Assembly: GCF_011604685.1 (NCBI RefSeq)
Contig: NZ_CP050063.1
Location: 1,820,501-1,884,500, forward strand
From: Spirosoma aureum
Lineage (GTDB): Bacteria; Bacteroidota; Bacteroidia; Cytophagales; Spirosomataceae
Length of the DNA stretch: 64,000 nucleotides
Direction of reading: 5' to 3'
The stretch's first letter is position 1. Each line of letters starts with the position of its first letter. Under the pieces are notes generated by a model that did no database searches, was not told where the DNA came from, and worked only from the letters and a program-made list of their open reading frames with translations. Made by a program: the position numbers and the translations under genes. Shown piece after piece: positions 45,595-54,181 of this stretch.

Positions 45595-45997
45595 AATTGA
45601 GGTAGGCAAGCGAATAAAAGATATGAGATGCTGAGTACTAAACGATAGGTGGTTGCAGGTTGATTTTTCTTGCAAGCTTAAAACAGAATTTTAAAGAATA
45701 AAACCTCCTAAAGCCGTCGGGCAACCTCTGTTATTGTTAATTTATGATTTGATAATGGCGTTCACAATCTCATAAAGAACCAGTATGAGTGAGCACTGGA
45801 CATGGGTTTCGTTCAGAGCCGTGCCGTTATACCGTGAACTACGATTCGTCCTGACCATTGGCTGACCTCTATTAAAAGGTATGCTTGAGGTAACTTGACG
45901 TAGAAGTTGTAGAAAAAAGTATACTTTCCCGATATAAGTAGATTTCGTGGTACTGTTTTTGGTAGCCATGATGAGGAGCCAAGTTCATGAATAGCGA
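45595..45997. other. Divergent intergenic region with a worn palindrome
   Basis: This 403-nt stretch separates the phosphodiesterase gene (minus) from a lipoprotein gene (plus). It contains a degenerate AACCGTGGCACGG-family copy at 45811-45840 and a near-match -7 (TATCTTTT) for the minus gene. No gene or structured RNA is recognised. Confidence 0.4.
45811..45840. repeat. AACCGTGGCACGG palindrome, degenerate copy
   Basis: CAGAGCCGTGCC is kept as in the left arm at 33201, but the right arm is reduced to ACCGTGAAC. It is probably an eroded family member. Confidence 0.4.
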
Positions 45998-46951
45998 ATG
46001 AAGTTTATTATTTTAGTAACAGTGGGGCTCATGGAGCTACTGAATAGTTGTCAGCACGCCAGTCAGACAACTGCATCGGAAACGAAAGATGATTCGTTGC
46101 CGTGGGTTCAGTATCGTGTTCATGATCTGGCAAATGACACTACATTGTTTGCGCAACCACAACAGGTTGGTGTTCTGACCGATTCTGATTTGCTGGAAAC
46201 ATCCGGTTTGGTAGCGAGCCGCCGAAATCCGGGGTATCTATGGGCCGAAGAAGACTCCGGTAATCCCAATGAAATTCAATTGCTGAACCAGAGCGGAAAG
46301 GTAGTCGCTCGTTTCATCGTCGATGGAGCAATCAATCGGGACTGGGAAGATATTGCGATTGGGGCTGGACCGGTAGCGGGCCAAACTTATCTATATCTGG
46401 CTGATATTGGCGATAATAAGCACCAATATTCCGAGAAAGTCATTTATCGCTTCCCCGAACCTACCGTTGTGGGGCAACGGCTTCCTTACGAAGGACACAT
46501 TACAAATGCAGAAATCATTCGACTGCAACTACCCGATGGTTCTCAAAATGCCGAAGCGATTTTGGTTGATTCAGCCACGAAAGACCTGTTTATTTTGTCG
46601 AAAGGTGAACGATCGCTGGTCTATCGGGCCGCGTACCCGCAATCGCTGACTCAAACCACTACAATGTCTCGTGTGTTGGCCATGCCTTTTAAGGATGTAA
46701 CGTCAGCGGCTCTCTCACCCGATGGTAGCGAAATCCTGATCCGCACCTATGAGAAGCTATTTTATTACAGACGCCGTTCGGTCGAGTCGATACTCGATGC
46801 GCTCAAACGTGTTCCACTACAATTACCATTAGCCACTGAATTACAGGGTGAAGCAGTCGGTTGGGCAAGCAATGGGGCGGGCTATTACACGACGACCGAG
46901 GAACTGGACGGAGAACCCCAGATCATTTATTATTACGCTCGGAAAAAATAA
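45998..46951 (+). CDS. Putative propeller lipoprotein, unknown function
   Basis: A 317-residue protein. The N-terminus is a lipoprotein signal with a lipobox-like LLNSC (Cys18). The rest has propeller-like repeats with YLWAEEDSGNPNEIQLLN, DWEDIAIGAG and TYLYLADIGDNKHQYSEK. These resemble proteins annotated as SdiA-regulated or phytase/esterase-like propellers; I cannot settle which. It is probably anchored in the envelope. It is convergent with the TIGR02757 gene (28 bp). A small out-of-frame ATG lies just upstream of the start. Confidence 0.65.
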   Translation: MKFIILVTVGLMELLNSCQHASQTTASETKDDSLPWVQYRVHDLANDTTLFAQPQQVGVLTDSDLLETSGLVASRRNPGYLWAEEDSGNPNEIQLLNQSGKVVARFIVDGAINRDWEDIAIGAGPVAGQTYLYLADIGDNKHQYSEKVIYRFPEPTVVGQRLPYEGHITNAEIIRLQLPDGSQNAEAILVDSATKDLFILSKGERSLVYRAAYPQSLTQTTTMSRVLAMPFKDVTSAALSPDGSEILIRTYEKLFYYRRRSVESILDALKRVPLQLPLATELQGEAVGWASNGAGYYTTTEELDGEPQIIYYYARKK

Positions 46952-46979
46952 CCAGCTCCAGGAGGTTATACCCCGAAAG

Positions 46980-47771
46980 CTACATTTCTCCCTCAACACC
47001 GAGCCCAAACAAAGCGAAGTCATAGCGTACAGGATCGCCTGGATCGAATTGACGGAGTGTATCAGTGAGTTCGAGCGCGGCTTTCCAATCGGTTTGTGGT
47101 CGGCTGAGCAGACCAAGTTTACGAGCTACCCGATTCACATGAACATCGATCGGAATCACCAGCTGATCCGGGCGAAGGCGCGTCCAGATACCAAAATCAA
47201 CACCACGATCGTCATGCCGAACCATCCATCGCAAAAACATCAACAGTCGTTTGCACGACGAATTTCGAGCGGGTGTGGCAATGTGCTTACGCGTTCGCTC
47301 AGGAAAGAAATCCGTCAAACCACAGAAACGATCGTGGAAAACGATAAGATTGGACTCAACCGTTGATTGCGTAACGGGGGAGTTATTGGCGGATACGAGC
47401 GGCAGAAATGCATCTTCCAGCGAGTCATTCTGTTTATAATACTGGCGAAAAAAATGAAGGAAATAGAGCGCGTCCGTAGCGTTAAAGGTGCGGTGCTTGA
47501 AATTCAGAAACCGTTTCAGATCGCTCTCCTCATGATGCCGGATGAAGTCGTAGGGTGCTCCATCCATCAGGTCCACCAATTCGGCGGATTTTTTCAAAAT
47601 GACAGGACGCTGCCCCCAGGCCAGCACCGCAGCCCAGAATCCCATGATTTCGATATCCTGTTTTCGGGAAAAGCGATGCGGAATACTGATCGGATCGCGT
47701 TCAATAAACGAAGGCCGATTGTAATAATCGGCCTTCTGGTTGAGTAAATCGGAAAGCTCGGTGTGTGTCAA
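46980..47771 (-). CDS. TIGR02757 (DUF2400) family protein
   Basis: A 263-residue cytoplasmic protein typical of TIGR02757. It holds FIERDPISIPHRFSRKQDIE near the N-terminus, FWAAVLAWGQR, and a C-terminal part with RLLMFLRWMVRHDD, DQLVIPIDVHVNRVARKLGL and FDPGDPVRYDFALFGLG, ending GVEGEM. The pattern recalls the helix-hairpin-helix DNA glycosylase fold (OGG-like), so a DNA repair role is possible, but the family has no proven function to my knowledge. It overlaps the small membrane protein gene by 4 bp (ATGA). Confidence 0.88.
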   Translation of the reverse strand: MTHTELSDLLNQKADYYNRPSFIERDPISIPHRFSRKQDIEIMGFWAAVLAWGQRPVILKKSAELVDLMDGAPYDFIRHHEESDLKRFLNFKHRTFNATDALYFLHFFRQYYKQNDSLEDAFLPLVSANNSPVTQSTVESNLIVFHDRFCGLTDFFPERTRKHIATPARNSSCKRLLMFLRWMVRHDDRGVDFGIWTRLRPDQLVIPIDVHVNRVARKLGLLSRPQTDWKAALELTDTLRQFDPGDPVRYDFALFGLGVEGEM

Positions 47772-47980
47772 TGTGATTTCCCCCCGCTAACGACCCACGC
47801 CATTGCCCGGGATATACCCGAAAATACGGCCAATAGCGTCGACATAACAAACGTGAATACCGCAATGAACGGATAAGCCAGCGTAAACATGATGCTGAAT
47901 GTTACATAGCCAGGTGAGGCTTTCATTTTCTTATCCCGTTCCCGATTGCGTCGGGCAATGCGCTCTTCTTTCGTTTCCAT
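47768..47980 (-). CDS. Small membrane protein
   Basis: A 70-residue protein. The N-terminal part is highly charged (KEERIARRNRERDKK), followed by one long or two short hydrophobic helices (about 25-60; FSIMFTLAYPFIAVFTFVMSTL within it). It is co-translated with the TIGR02757 gene through a 4-bp overlap. Not recognised; conserved tiny partners of this kind occur, but no function is offered. An inverted repeat at 47990-48044 lies just upstream of its start. Confidence 0.65.
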   Translation of the reverse strand: METKEERIARRNRERDKKMKASPGYVTFSIMFTLAYPFIAVFTFVMSTLLAVFSGISRAMAWVVSGGKSH

Positions 47981-47989
47981 ACTGACTTC

Positions 47990-48044
47990 ACGGTTTGTAT
48001 TCTGTCGTTCGCTGTAACTACAAACTATAAAACATACAAACCGT
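47990..48044. repeat. Inverted repeat between two minus-strand genes
   Basis: ACGGTTTGTAT (47990-48000) and its perfect complement (48034-48044) are 33 bp apart. It may be a terminator for the LysM gene or an operator for the small membrane protein gene. Confidence 0.4.
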
Positions 48045-48054
48045 ACAACTATGT

Positions 48055-49161
48055 TTAAGGGGCTATATAACTGACCTCAGCTCGGAAACGTCGGTCTTCG
48101 GGGGAAAGTTTCGCGAAGGCCTGTGTCGAGAGCTTTATCAGAATCTTGTCATTGACTCCCGTGTCGGGCAGGCGGCCAATCACCTTTACCCATAAACTCT
48201 GATTATTGAACTCGTTTCGTACCTGCACCAGCGTACCAATCGGCGCTTTGCGATGAAGGGCTAAATATTTGCCGGAGTCGTCACCTTCAATCATTTCAGC
48301 AACACCGCTGGTGGCAATCCGTCGGCCACGGGTCGGCATAGGCGCATCATTGCCGGGATGGGGTATTTCCACCTCAACCTCCTCGGTTTTTGCGGTGGCT
48401 GGGTTATCGGTTTTAGGCGAGCCAGCATTGTCGGGTTTCGGGGTTGGATTTTCTGTCTTCGCCGTTACCGTTTCATCGGGTTTTTTTGAGGTTGGCCGTT
48501 CTGATTTGGGCGAAGTTCGTGTAGGCGTATCGGGATGAGCCGGGTTGGGCGTCTTCACCGGTACAGAAGCAACGGGAGCCGATGGGGTACGGGCCTGATA
48601 GGCTTTCTCGCTCACAATCAATGCCTGGCCGATCAGCACGTTATTGCCGGGCAAGCTATTCCATTTGCGCAAATCAGATTGAGCAACGCCATATCGAACC
48701 GCCAGACTATATAAGGTCTGACCCGGCTCTACAACGTGGATACCTGCTTTTGCGGGATCACTGCTCTTACGGGCTTCCTTATTTTGTTGCTTTGCTGTTG
48801 CTTTGGTGGCGGCATCCGAATTATTTTTTGCTGCCCGCTCTTTGACTTTCTCTTCTTTGCGGATTGCCTTGTCGATTGTCTTTTCCTGTTTCCTGCTTAG
48901 CGAGCCTTCGGGTATCGGAATCCGGACGATCTGGGAATAACGAACGGCATCGCCCATGGTTGGGTTAGCCGCTTTGATGGCACTGACTGAACTGGAATAC
49001 CGCCGGGCAATGGCGTAAAGTGTCTGACCCTGATTGACTCGGTGTAGGATAAATCGCTTACCGTCTTTTTTCTCAACACCCACTGAATCGGCCACGATGT
49101 GGGCGCTTGCAATACGGCTCATCAAAAGCAGCAGGGCAATGAGGACTGTATATTTTTTCAT
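48055..49161 (-). CDS. LysM and RlpA-like double-psi barrel cell-wall protein
   Basis: A 368-residue exported protein. Signal peptide about 1-20. Two LysM domains bind peptidoglycan: about 38-82 (VNQGQTLYAIARRYSSSVSA) and about 142-186 (VEPGQTLYSLAVRYGVAQSD). A Lys-rich charged stretch separates them, and a Pro/Thr/Lys-rich linker (about 190-275) leads to a C-terminal domain like the RlpA double-psi barrel (about 297-366; APIGTLVQVRNEFNNQSLWV, VKVIGRLPDTG). RlpA proteins are septal lytic transglycosylases or wall binders; activity here is not certain. It is divergent from porX. Confidence 0.82.
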   Translation of the reverse strand: MKKYTVLIALLLLMSRIASAHIVADSVGVEKKDGKRFILHRVNQGQTLYAIARRYSSSVSAIKAANPTMGDAVRYSQIVRIPIPEGSLSRKQEKTIDKAIRKEEKVKERAAKNNSDAATKATAKQQNKEARKSSDPAKAGIHVVEPGQTLYSLAVRYGVAQSDLRKWNSLPGNNVLIGQALIVSEKAYQARTPSAPVASVPVKTPNPAHPDTPTRTSPKSERPTSKKPDETVTAKTENPTPKPDNAGSPKTDNPATAKTEEVEVEIPHPGNDAPMPTRGRRIATSGVAEMIEGDDSGKYLALHRKAPIGTLVQVRNEFNNQSLWVKVIGRLPDTGVNDKILIKLSTQAFAKLSPEDRRFRAEVSYIAP

Positions 49162-49503
49162 GGGTTAGTACTAACCAAAAACCGCTGGAGCGTTTAAAAT
49201 AGAGTTGATTGTAAAATTAACGTAAAAATCGGCCCAAGTTTCATCAAGAACGGTTTGATAGCCAGTTTATGTCTGATTTATAGCTCTTTTTCGAATTCCT
49301 TTGCTGTGTTAAAAAACCTTAATTATGAACCGCCTAAACACATACGGGCGTTTGATGTTTAGTAGAAGGTAATCTTCTGATTCATGCTTTCGCCCGATTG
49401 GATCGTGTTTCCTACCTTTCGATCACAAAACGTTTAACTTCTAACCGAAAGTATTTCAGGTGTTTATCCAACATATTATTAATAATTGAAAAGCCAGAAC
49501 TAC
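49162..49503. other. Divergent region between the LysM gene and porX
   Basis: No gene is seen in these 342 nt. No exact TAnnTTTG box is visible on either side. AT content rises in the last 100 nt before porX. It should hold both promoters. Confidence 0.35.
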
Positions 49504-51078
49504 ATGCAAAATTATTCGATACTCTGGGCTGACGACGAGATTGATCTGCTCAAGCCACATATTCTTTTTCTGAAAAACAAAGGATATGAAGTGACACCCG
49601 TTAATAGTGGGGCAGATGCACTTGAAGAGGTAGAGCAGAGCAATTATGATGTTGTATTTTTAGATGAAATGATGCCCGGTATGACCGGCCTCGAAACGCT
49701 TTCGCAAATCAAACAGCTGCGGCCTAACCTGCCCGTTGTCATGATCACCAAGAGCGAAGAGGAGCATATCATGGAGGAAGCGATTGGTTCTAAAATTGCC
49801 GATTACCTAATTAAGCCGCTCAATCCCAACCAGATATTACTATCGGTCAAGAAAATCCTGGACAACAAACGTCTGGTGACCGAACGTACCAACATCGGCT
49901 ATCAGCAGGATTTCCGGAATATATCGATGCAGTATAATGACCGCATGGATTTTGAGGAATGGGCCGACGTTTATAAAAAGCTGATTTACTGGGAGCTTGA
50001 GCTTGACCAGTCGCAGGATAGAAGCATGGGCGAGGTGATGAACATGCAGAAAAGTGAAGCGAATTCTACGTTCTGCAAGTTCGTGATCGACAATTATGAA
50101 GACTGGCTAAATGACCCAAAGGCCGAAAGTCCTGTTATGTCCCACCAGTTGATGCGTAAAAAAGTATTTCCATTACTGGATCAGGCCAGCAACGGAAACA
50201 CCGGTCCCTTATTTTTTATCCTGATCGATAACCTGCGCTATGACCAGTGGAAGGTGATTGAGCCGCTGTTGAGCGACTATTTTACGGTCGAAGAAGAATC
50301 GTCATACTACTCCATTCTGCCAACCACCACCGGATTTGCGCGTAATGCTATTTTTTCGGGAATGATGCCCAGCGAAATGGAGCGTAAACATCCTGATCTG
50401 TGGGTTAACGACGATAGCGAAGATGAGGGTTTGAATAACCATGAAGACGAATTTTTGCGTCGGCAGCTTGAGCAAAGCCGTCTGAATGTAAAAATGTCGT
50501 ACCATAAAATCCTGAATGTCAATCAGGGAAAATCGCTGGTCGATAACTTCAATAACTTGTTGCAGAATCAGTTGAACGTAGTTGTCTACAACTTCGTCGA
50601 TATGCTCTCGCACGCCCGCACCGACATGGCGATGATTAAGGAACTGGCTCCTGATGAGTCGGCTTATCGGTCGATAACGCGGTCGTGGTTTCTGCATTCT
50701 CCCCTGCTGGAGTTCATCCAGAAAATTGCAGCTAAAGGCGGACGCCTTATCATCACGACCGACCATGGCATGATTCGGGTTCAGAAACCCGCTAAAATTG
50801 TTGGCTATCGCGAAACGAACACGAACCTGCGCTACAAACAGGGTAAGAACCTTGGCTTCGATGACAACCACCTCTTTGTGGGTCGTAAGCCTGAGCGGTT
50901 ATTTCTACCCAAGCCACACGTTTCGACCGCCTATGTTTTCACGCTGGAGGACTATTTCTTTGCGTATCCGAACAACTACAACTATTACGTCAATCACTAT
51001 CGGAACACCTTCCAGCATGGGGGTGTATCGCTCGAAGAGATGATTATTCCGTTTGCCTATCTGACAGCCAAGCGGTAA
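49504..51078 (+). CDS. porX: Type IX secretion response regulator PorX (receiver + PglZ)
   Basis: A 524-residue cytoplasmic regulator. The receiver spans about 1-120: acidic DD at 10-11 in ILWADDEIDLL, phospho-Asp54 in VVFLDEMMPG, and the Lys in DYLIKPLNP. A helical linker follows, then a PglZ alkaline-phosphatase-fold domain (about 205-520) with FILIDNLRYDQW, YSILPTTTGFARNAIFSGMM, NFVDMLSHARTDM and IITTDHGMIRV, which carry the metal and catalytic residues. PorX with the kinase PorY and SigP controls type IX secretion genes in Porphyromonas. The ATG at 49504 replaces an in-frame TTG at 49486, giving the usual family N-terminus. A type IX cargo is encoded at 9599. Confidence 0.93.
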   Translation: MQNYSILWADDEIDLLKPHILFLKNKGYEVTPVNSGADALEEVEQSNYDVVFLDEMMPGMTGLETLSQIKQLRPNLPVVMITKSEEEHIMEEAIGSKIADYLIKPLNPNQILLSVKKILDNKRLVTERTNIGYQQDFRNISMQYNDRMDFEEWADVYKKLIYWELELDQSQDRSMGEVMNMQKSEANSTFCKFVIDNYEDWLNDPKAESPVMSHQLMRKKVFPLLDQASNGNTGPLFFILIDNLRYDQWKVIEPLLSDYFTVEEESSYYSILPTTTGFARNAIFSGMMPSEMERKHPDLWVNDDSEDEGLNNHEDEFLRRQLEQSRLNVKMSYHKILNVNQGKSLVDNFNNLLQNQLNVVVYNFVDMLSHARTDMAMIKELAPDESAYRSITRSWFLHSPLLEFIQKIAAKGGRLIITTDHGMIRVQKPAKIVGYRETNTNLRYKQGKNLGFDDNHLFVGRKPERLFLPKPHVSTAYVFTLEDYFFAYPNNYNYYVNHYRNTFQHGGVSLEEMIIPFAYLTAKR

Positions 51079-51092
51079 AACAATACGTTGAC

Positions 51093-51128
51093 AAAAAAAG
51101 CCATCCGACCCACTGGATGGCTTTTTTT
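51093..51128. terminator. Strong bidirectional terminator
   Basis: AAAAAAAGCCATCC and its complement form a perfect 14-bp stem with an 8-nt loop, giving a T-run on both strands. It lies between porX and the convergent wzi-like gene. Confidence 0.88.
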
Positions 51129-51133
51129 GTTTA

Positions 51134-52627
51134 TTACCATTGCCGACGTAAACCAACCCTTAGCCCCATGCTCTTTGCCAGCAACTGTCCCTGATCTGCC
51201 GCAAGGGCTACTGAAAGCACGCTATTGTGCAATGCAGGTAAGGGAATATTGGCGGTTAACATCCCCGAAAATTGGTTCTCAGCCGACCGAAAAGGAGTTG
51301 AATAGGTGCCAAAATTCTGGCTGTAGGAAAACCGCCCGGTCATGCTAATTTGGTTTTTTATAGAGGCTTCGAATGCTGCGTAATAGGCAATAACCCGATT
51401 ACTGGGAAAGTAAAATTCACCCGGCTCCGATGCAGATGACAGCATGGAACGCGGTATCAGAAAGGGTGTGCCAATGGTTTGCCCAAAATAAGACCAGCCT
51501 TCCACATACTGGGAATGGTTGTAATAGTTGTCGGCTCCTTTATAGGCTTGCCCAGGGGCCGAAAAATAAGGCCCCGATTGATCGCTGGTCAGTAATACTT
51601 CGCCCAATAAGCGATGCCATGTCCAGAAACGATTGCCAGCCGATTTTGCCTGTCGGTTGAGCCATCGCAAACCGTATAAACCGTCGGGAGCATTGCGCCA
51701 ACTTAGACCACTGGCATCTTCGTAGGGATGTTGGTGGTAAATAAACCACGATGAGGCTGGTAAGATCAGGCTCAGTCCAATGTCAATACTGCCCAGATGG
51801 TTGCCAATTCGATTGGCCGCGTCGAAACTTGTATAGCGAATATTACCTAAATCTTTGGGAATAATTCCCAGTACGACACTCTTTAGGTAATCCCCGAAAT
51901 TGGTCGTTAGATGACCATCAACGGCAAAGGGAGAGTTTTTAAGGTAATCGGCATAGCCTCCCCATTGTACTTCGTGATTCAGACCTACGATTAGGTGGAG
52001 TCGGGATGAAGGGCGCCCCAATTTCAGGAAAATTGCTTTCTGATGCAGGTTTACGCCCCGTATGTAGGGAGCGTTGAACCAACCATGCGTAAAGCTTCCC
52101 TTAACGGCCACCACGTTTCCCAGAAAAGGCAACGGAAAAAAATCAGGAAGAACGAACTGAATCTGTGGTATTGGCAAGGCATTGCCGGACACCGAATACG
52201 AACCGGATGAAAGAACTGTATCAACCAGGCCAATAATCTGCTGACGTCGTCCGCCCCAGAGCTCAAACCGGCCAAGCCGGACTTTTAGATAAGCTTCCGG
52301 CAGCAAAACCTGCCGGGAATTGGGTGATAAGGCACTCTGCGACAGATTCCCGACGGTTTTGACGCCGAATCCCCAATCAACGAAGGGCTTACGGAGCGAA
52401 TCGGTCTGTTTATAGTTGCGACAGATACCCAGTTGCAGGCTAATGGCTGGTGTGTTAGGAGGTACTACACCCCACTGGTTTGTGCGTAGCCAAAAGGGTA
52501 TTTGTGACGCATTGGCCCCATACATGCTTAAGTCGGCAGAACCAGTTAGCGAAGACCGCTGAGCCCGTAGCGTATGCGAAGTCAGTAAGCCAACGAGCAG
52601 TAGCGCCCAACCATAAAAACCATGCAT
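51134..52627 (-). CDS. Wzi-like capsule assembly outer-membrane protein
   Basis: A 497-residue exported protein. The ATG at 52627 opens a signal peptide (MHGFYGWALLLVGLL, ending LRAQ); a GTG two codons upstream is less likely. The pattern of a capsule-assembly Wzi-family 18-strand barrel is visible: SADLSMYGANASQIPFWLRT at the start, WGFGVKTVGNLSQ, YLKVRLGRFELWGGRRQQ, and the final aromatic-rich strands. Family members hold capsule on the surface by binding sugar, but in Bacteroidota they are also found without capsule loci, as here. It is convergent with porX. Confidence 0.82.
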   Translation of the reverse strand: MHGFYGWALLLVGLLTSHTLRAQRSSLTGSADLSMYGANASQIPFWLRTNQWGVVPPNTPAISLQLGICRNYKQTDSLRKPFVDWGFGVKTVGNLSQSALSPNSRQVLLPEAYLKVRLGRFELWGGRRQQIIGLVDTVLSSGSYSVSGNALPIPQIQFVLPDFFPLPFLGNVVAVKGSFTHGWFNAPYIRGVNLHQKAIFLKLGRPSSRLHLIVGLNHEVQWGGYADYLKNSPFAVDGHLTTNFGDYLKSVVLGIIPKDLGNIRYTSFDAANRIGNHLGSIDIGLSLILPASSWFIYHQHPYEDASGLSWRNAPDGLYGLRWLNRQAKSAGNRFWTWHRLLGEVLLTSDQSGPYFSAPGQAYKGADNYYNHSQYVEGWSYFGQTIGTPFLIPRSMLSSASEPGEFYFPSNRVIAYYAAFEASIKNQISMTGRFSYSQNFGTYSTPFRSAENQFSGMLTANIPLPALHNSVLSVALAADQGQLLAKSMGLRVGLRRQW

Positions 52628-52747
52628 AATCACGAAAACTACAGTACTTTATGTCAATCTGCAACAGAAGTGATTATTCATCTTGCCAATTTCATAATAG
52701 CTTAATAATGAGCAGTATTAAGTAATATTCAGGTAATATGACAGCCT

Positions 52748-52755
52748 TAGCTTTG
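52748..52755 (+). promoter_or_regulatory. Bacteroidota -7 box (TAGCTTTG)
   Basis: Exact TAnnTTTG match 30 bp upstream of the ATG at 52786. No clear -33 TTG. It lies inside a longer in-frame form from 52738 and so argues for the later start. Confidence 0.5.
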
Positions 52756-52785
52756 TGTAATTATCTCTTGCTTATTTCTCCCCTC

Positions 52786-54105
52786 ATGAACGTAAAGCTA
52801 CCCCCTCTTTCCCGCGCAGTCTGTGGAGTATTTATTAGTGGTTTAGTATTGGCAGGCTGCCAGGATGAACTTAACCAGATCGATGGCTTCACCTATCCGG
52901 CATTTGTAGAAGCCAGTAACCCCAAAACGCTATCGACAGCGCCCAACGGGACAACGATTTACAATGGTGGATATGGTTCGTCGATTGCTCCATCCCTCAA
53001 CGATCCATCTGTGTTTTATCTGCTCACCGATCGAGGGCCTAATGCTGCGGGTGTTCAGGCCAATTCCATTATTTTCGGTAAAGCCGACTTTACACCTCAG
53101 ATTGGTAAATTCCGGATTGTGGGCGATCAGATTGTGTTGGAAGAAACGATTTTGCTGAAAAATGCCAGCGGTCAGCTTCTGACGGGATTGCCGAATCCGG
53201 TTGGACAGGGTAATACGGGCGAAATTGCCATCGACCTGAATGGGAAAACCATTTCGCCTGATCCAGATGGTATCGACTCCGAAGGATTGGTCCTGATGCC
53301 GGATGGTTCATTCTGGATAAGCGATGAATATGGGCCTCACCTGGTACACGTTGATCCAACAGGAAAGACCATTGAGCGTGTCAATCCCTTTGGGACTGGA
53401 ACCGGTGGGCGGATCATGCCGAAAGTGTTTGCCCGTCGCCGGCCGAATCGCGGTATGGAAGGGTTAACGATTACGCCTGACGGAAAAACGCTGGTTGGCT
53501 TAATGCAGTCACCCCTATACAATCCATCATCGGCGGCTGTCGCGAACTCAACTGTTCTTCGGATACTTACATTCGAAATTGCCACGGGTGCTACCAAACA
53601 ATACGTTTATTTGATGGAAGATCCCAGTCTAACTGGCTGTAGTGAAATTGCTGCCATAACCAATACAACTTTCCTGGCGCTGGAACGTGATGGTGATTAC
53701 GGTGGTAATCCAGCCAAACCGGCCAAATTTAAACGGGTTTATAAATTCGATCTGGCCGGAGCTACCGACATTTCCGATTCGTTCAATGGCGATGGGGGCA
53801 AATTGTATAACGGTATGACGGTTGACCAACTGAAAGATAAAGCGGGCCTGACAGCGGCTGGCATCGTACCTGTTTCGAAAACGCTCGTATTTGATCTGAT
53901 CACCGACATTTCGCCGGTGTATCCACACGACAAAGCAGAAGGAATAGCGTTGATTGGTCGTAATCGACTGGCTATTTCCAACGATGATGATTTTGGCGTA
54001 TTGGATGACGGTAAAAATGGCTTTACCACCAAACTGTTGCCCGCTACCGGTCAGGTCGATAAAAACCGGATTTACTTCGTGACGTTGAAATCCGCATTAC
54101 GATAA
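52786..54105 (+). CDS. Phytase-like/esterase-like lipoprotein
   Basis: A 439-residue protein of the esterase-like activity of phytase family (PF13449 type). A lipoprotein signal ends in LVLAGC (Cys25). The body has a beta-propeller pattern: YNGGYGSSIA, FYLLTDRGPNA, DSEGLVLMPDGSFWISDEYGPHLVHV (in two parts), GMEGLTITPDGKTLVGL, ERDGDYGGNPA, and PHDKAEGIALIGRNRLAISNDDDFG. The acidic loops may bind calcium. The start at 52786 is supported by the promoter at 52748 and by the lipoprotein signal. Real activity is not known. Confidence 0.8.
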   Translation: MNVKLPPLSRAVCGVFISGLVLAGCQDELNQIDGFTYPAFVEASNPKTLSTAPNGTTIYNGGYGSSIAPSLNDPSVFYLLTDRGPNAAGVQANSIIFGKADFTPQIGKFRIVGDQIVLEETILLKNASGQLLTGLPNPVGQGNTGEIAIDLNGKTISPDPDGIDSEGLVLMPDGSFWISDEYGPHLVHVDPTGKTIERVNPFGTGTGGRIMPKVFARRRPNRGMEGLTITPDGKTLVGLMQSPLYNPSSAAVANSTVLRILTFEIATGATKQYVYLMEDPSLTGCSEIAAITNTTFLALERDGDYGGNPAKPAKFKRVYKFDLAGATDISDSFNGDGGKLYNGMTVDQLKDKAGLTAAGIVPVSKTLVFDLITDISPVYPHDKAEGIALIGRNRLAISNDDDFGVLDDGKNGFTTKLLPATGQVDKNRIYFVTLKSALR

Positions 54106-54119
54106 ACTACTGTAATCAG

Positions 54120-54155
54120 GAAGCCCCGAAGCTAAATGTATAGCTTCGGGGCTTC
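54120..54155. terminator. Bidirectional terminator hairpin
   Basis: A perfect 15-bp stem (GAAGCCCCGAAGCTA and its complement) with a 6-nt loop, followed by a T-rich stretch. It lies between convergent genes. Confidence 0.8.
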
Positions 54156-54181
54156 TTCGTTATTTTCAGGAGCCTTTACGG

